This document shows positions 63,973 through 64,000 of a DNA stretch of 64,000 nucleotides, piece after piece. Position 1 is the first letter of the stretch. Each line of letters opens with the position of its first letter. This DNA is from Paenibacillus taihuensis. GTDB lineage: Bacteria > Bacillota > Bacilli > Paenibacillales > Paenibacillaceae. Both the position numbers and the translations under genes were made by a program. The notes beneath the pieces are model-generated. The model saw only the letters and a program-made list of their open reading frames with translations, did no database searches and was not told where the DNA came from. The stretch is from assembly GCF_003386535.1 (NCBI RefSeq), contig NZ_QTTN01000001.1, forward strand, positions 186,001 through 250,000, read 5' to 3'.

Positions 63973-64000
63973 ATTAGCAACTCATTCATAACGGTCTTCT

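Overview
The window is 64 kb of a low-to-mid GC, endospore-forming, flagellated Gram-positive genome. Gene order follows the Bacillus subtilis fla/che to rpsB to infB to dapA region almost gene for gene. The flagellar-operon proteins, an expanded IF2, a short EF-Ts, dut next to the dipicolinate genes and a dispersed palindromic repeat family point to Paenibacillaceae, most likely Paenibacillus or a close relative. Every convincing gene lies on the + strand, and about a fifth use TTG or GTG starts.

Region 1 (1-28,695) is the fla/che operon. It runs from the end of fliF through the C-ring, export ATPase and rod/hook genes (fliG, fliH, fliI, fliJ, a MotE/YlxF-like gene, fliK, flgD, a TIGR02530-type gene, flgE/G, flbD, fliL, fliM, fliY). 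It continues with cheY, the export gate (fliO, fliP, fliQ, fliR, flhB, flhA), the placement pair flhF/flhG, chemotaxis (cheB, cheA, cheW, cheC, cheD), a small membrane gene and sigD. Four genes follow sigD: a DUF342/FapA protein, a small polar protein, a SwrB-like membrane coiled-coil protein and a membrane-anchored MltG-N-like protein. Genes are tightly packed with many 4-20 bp overlaps, and I see no internal rho-independent terminator.

Region 2 (28,696-37,430) starts at a sigma-A promoter and holds translation and envelope genes: rpsB, an attenuator-like terminator, tsf, pyrH, frr, uppS, cdsA, dxr, rseP and proS. The proS product is the archaeal/eukaryotic-type prolyl-tRNA synthetase. Region 3 (37,452-42,371) is polC, a terminator, and a roughly 610 bp gap dense in hairpins. 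That gap includes one copy of a dispersed palindrome and ends in a strong promoter with a structured leader.

Region 4 (42,372-53,799) is the nusA-infB operon (rimP, nusA, ylxR/rnpM, ylxQ, infB, rbfA, nrnA, truB, ribF), then rpsO with its own promoter and leader, and pnp. infB carries a large Gly/Gln/Asn/Arg repeat tract. Region 5 (53,867-63,972) is sporulation and lysine/dipicolinate metabolism: ylxY, mlpA, dut, a strong terminator, a second palindrome copy, a sigma-K-like promoter, dpaA-dpaB, asd, dapG, dapA and an RNase J gene with its own promoter and long leader. asd, dapG and dapA make dihydrodipicolinate, which DpaAB oxidises to spore dipicolinic acid.

Most of the window is well-conserved chromosomal backbone. 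The less understood parts are the uncharacterised genes around sigD, the two-module MotE-like protein, the IF2 repeat domain, the archaeal-type ProRS in a syntenic slot, and the non-coding palindromes and leaders.
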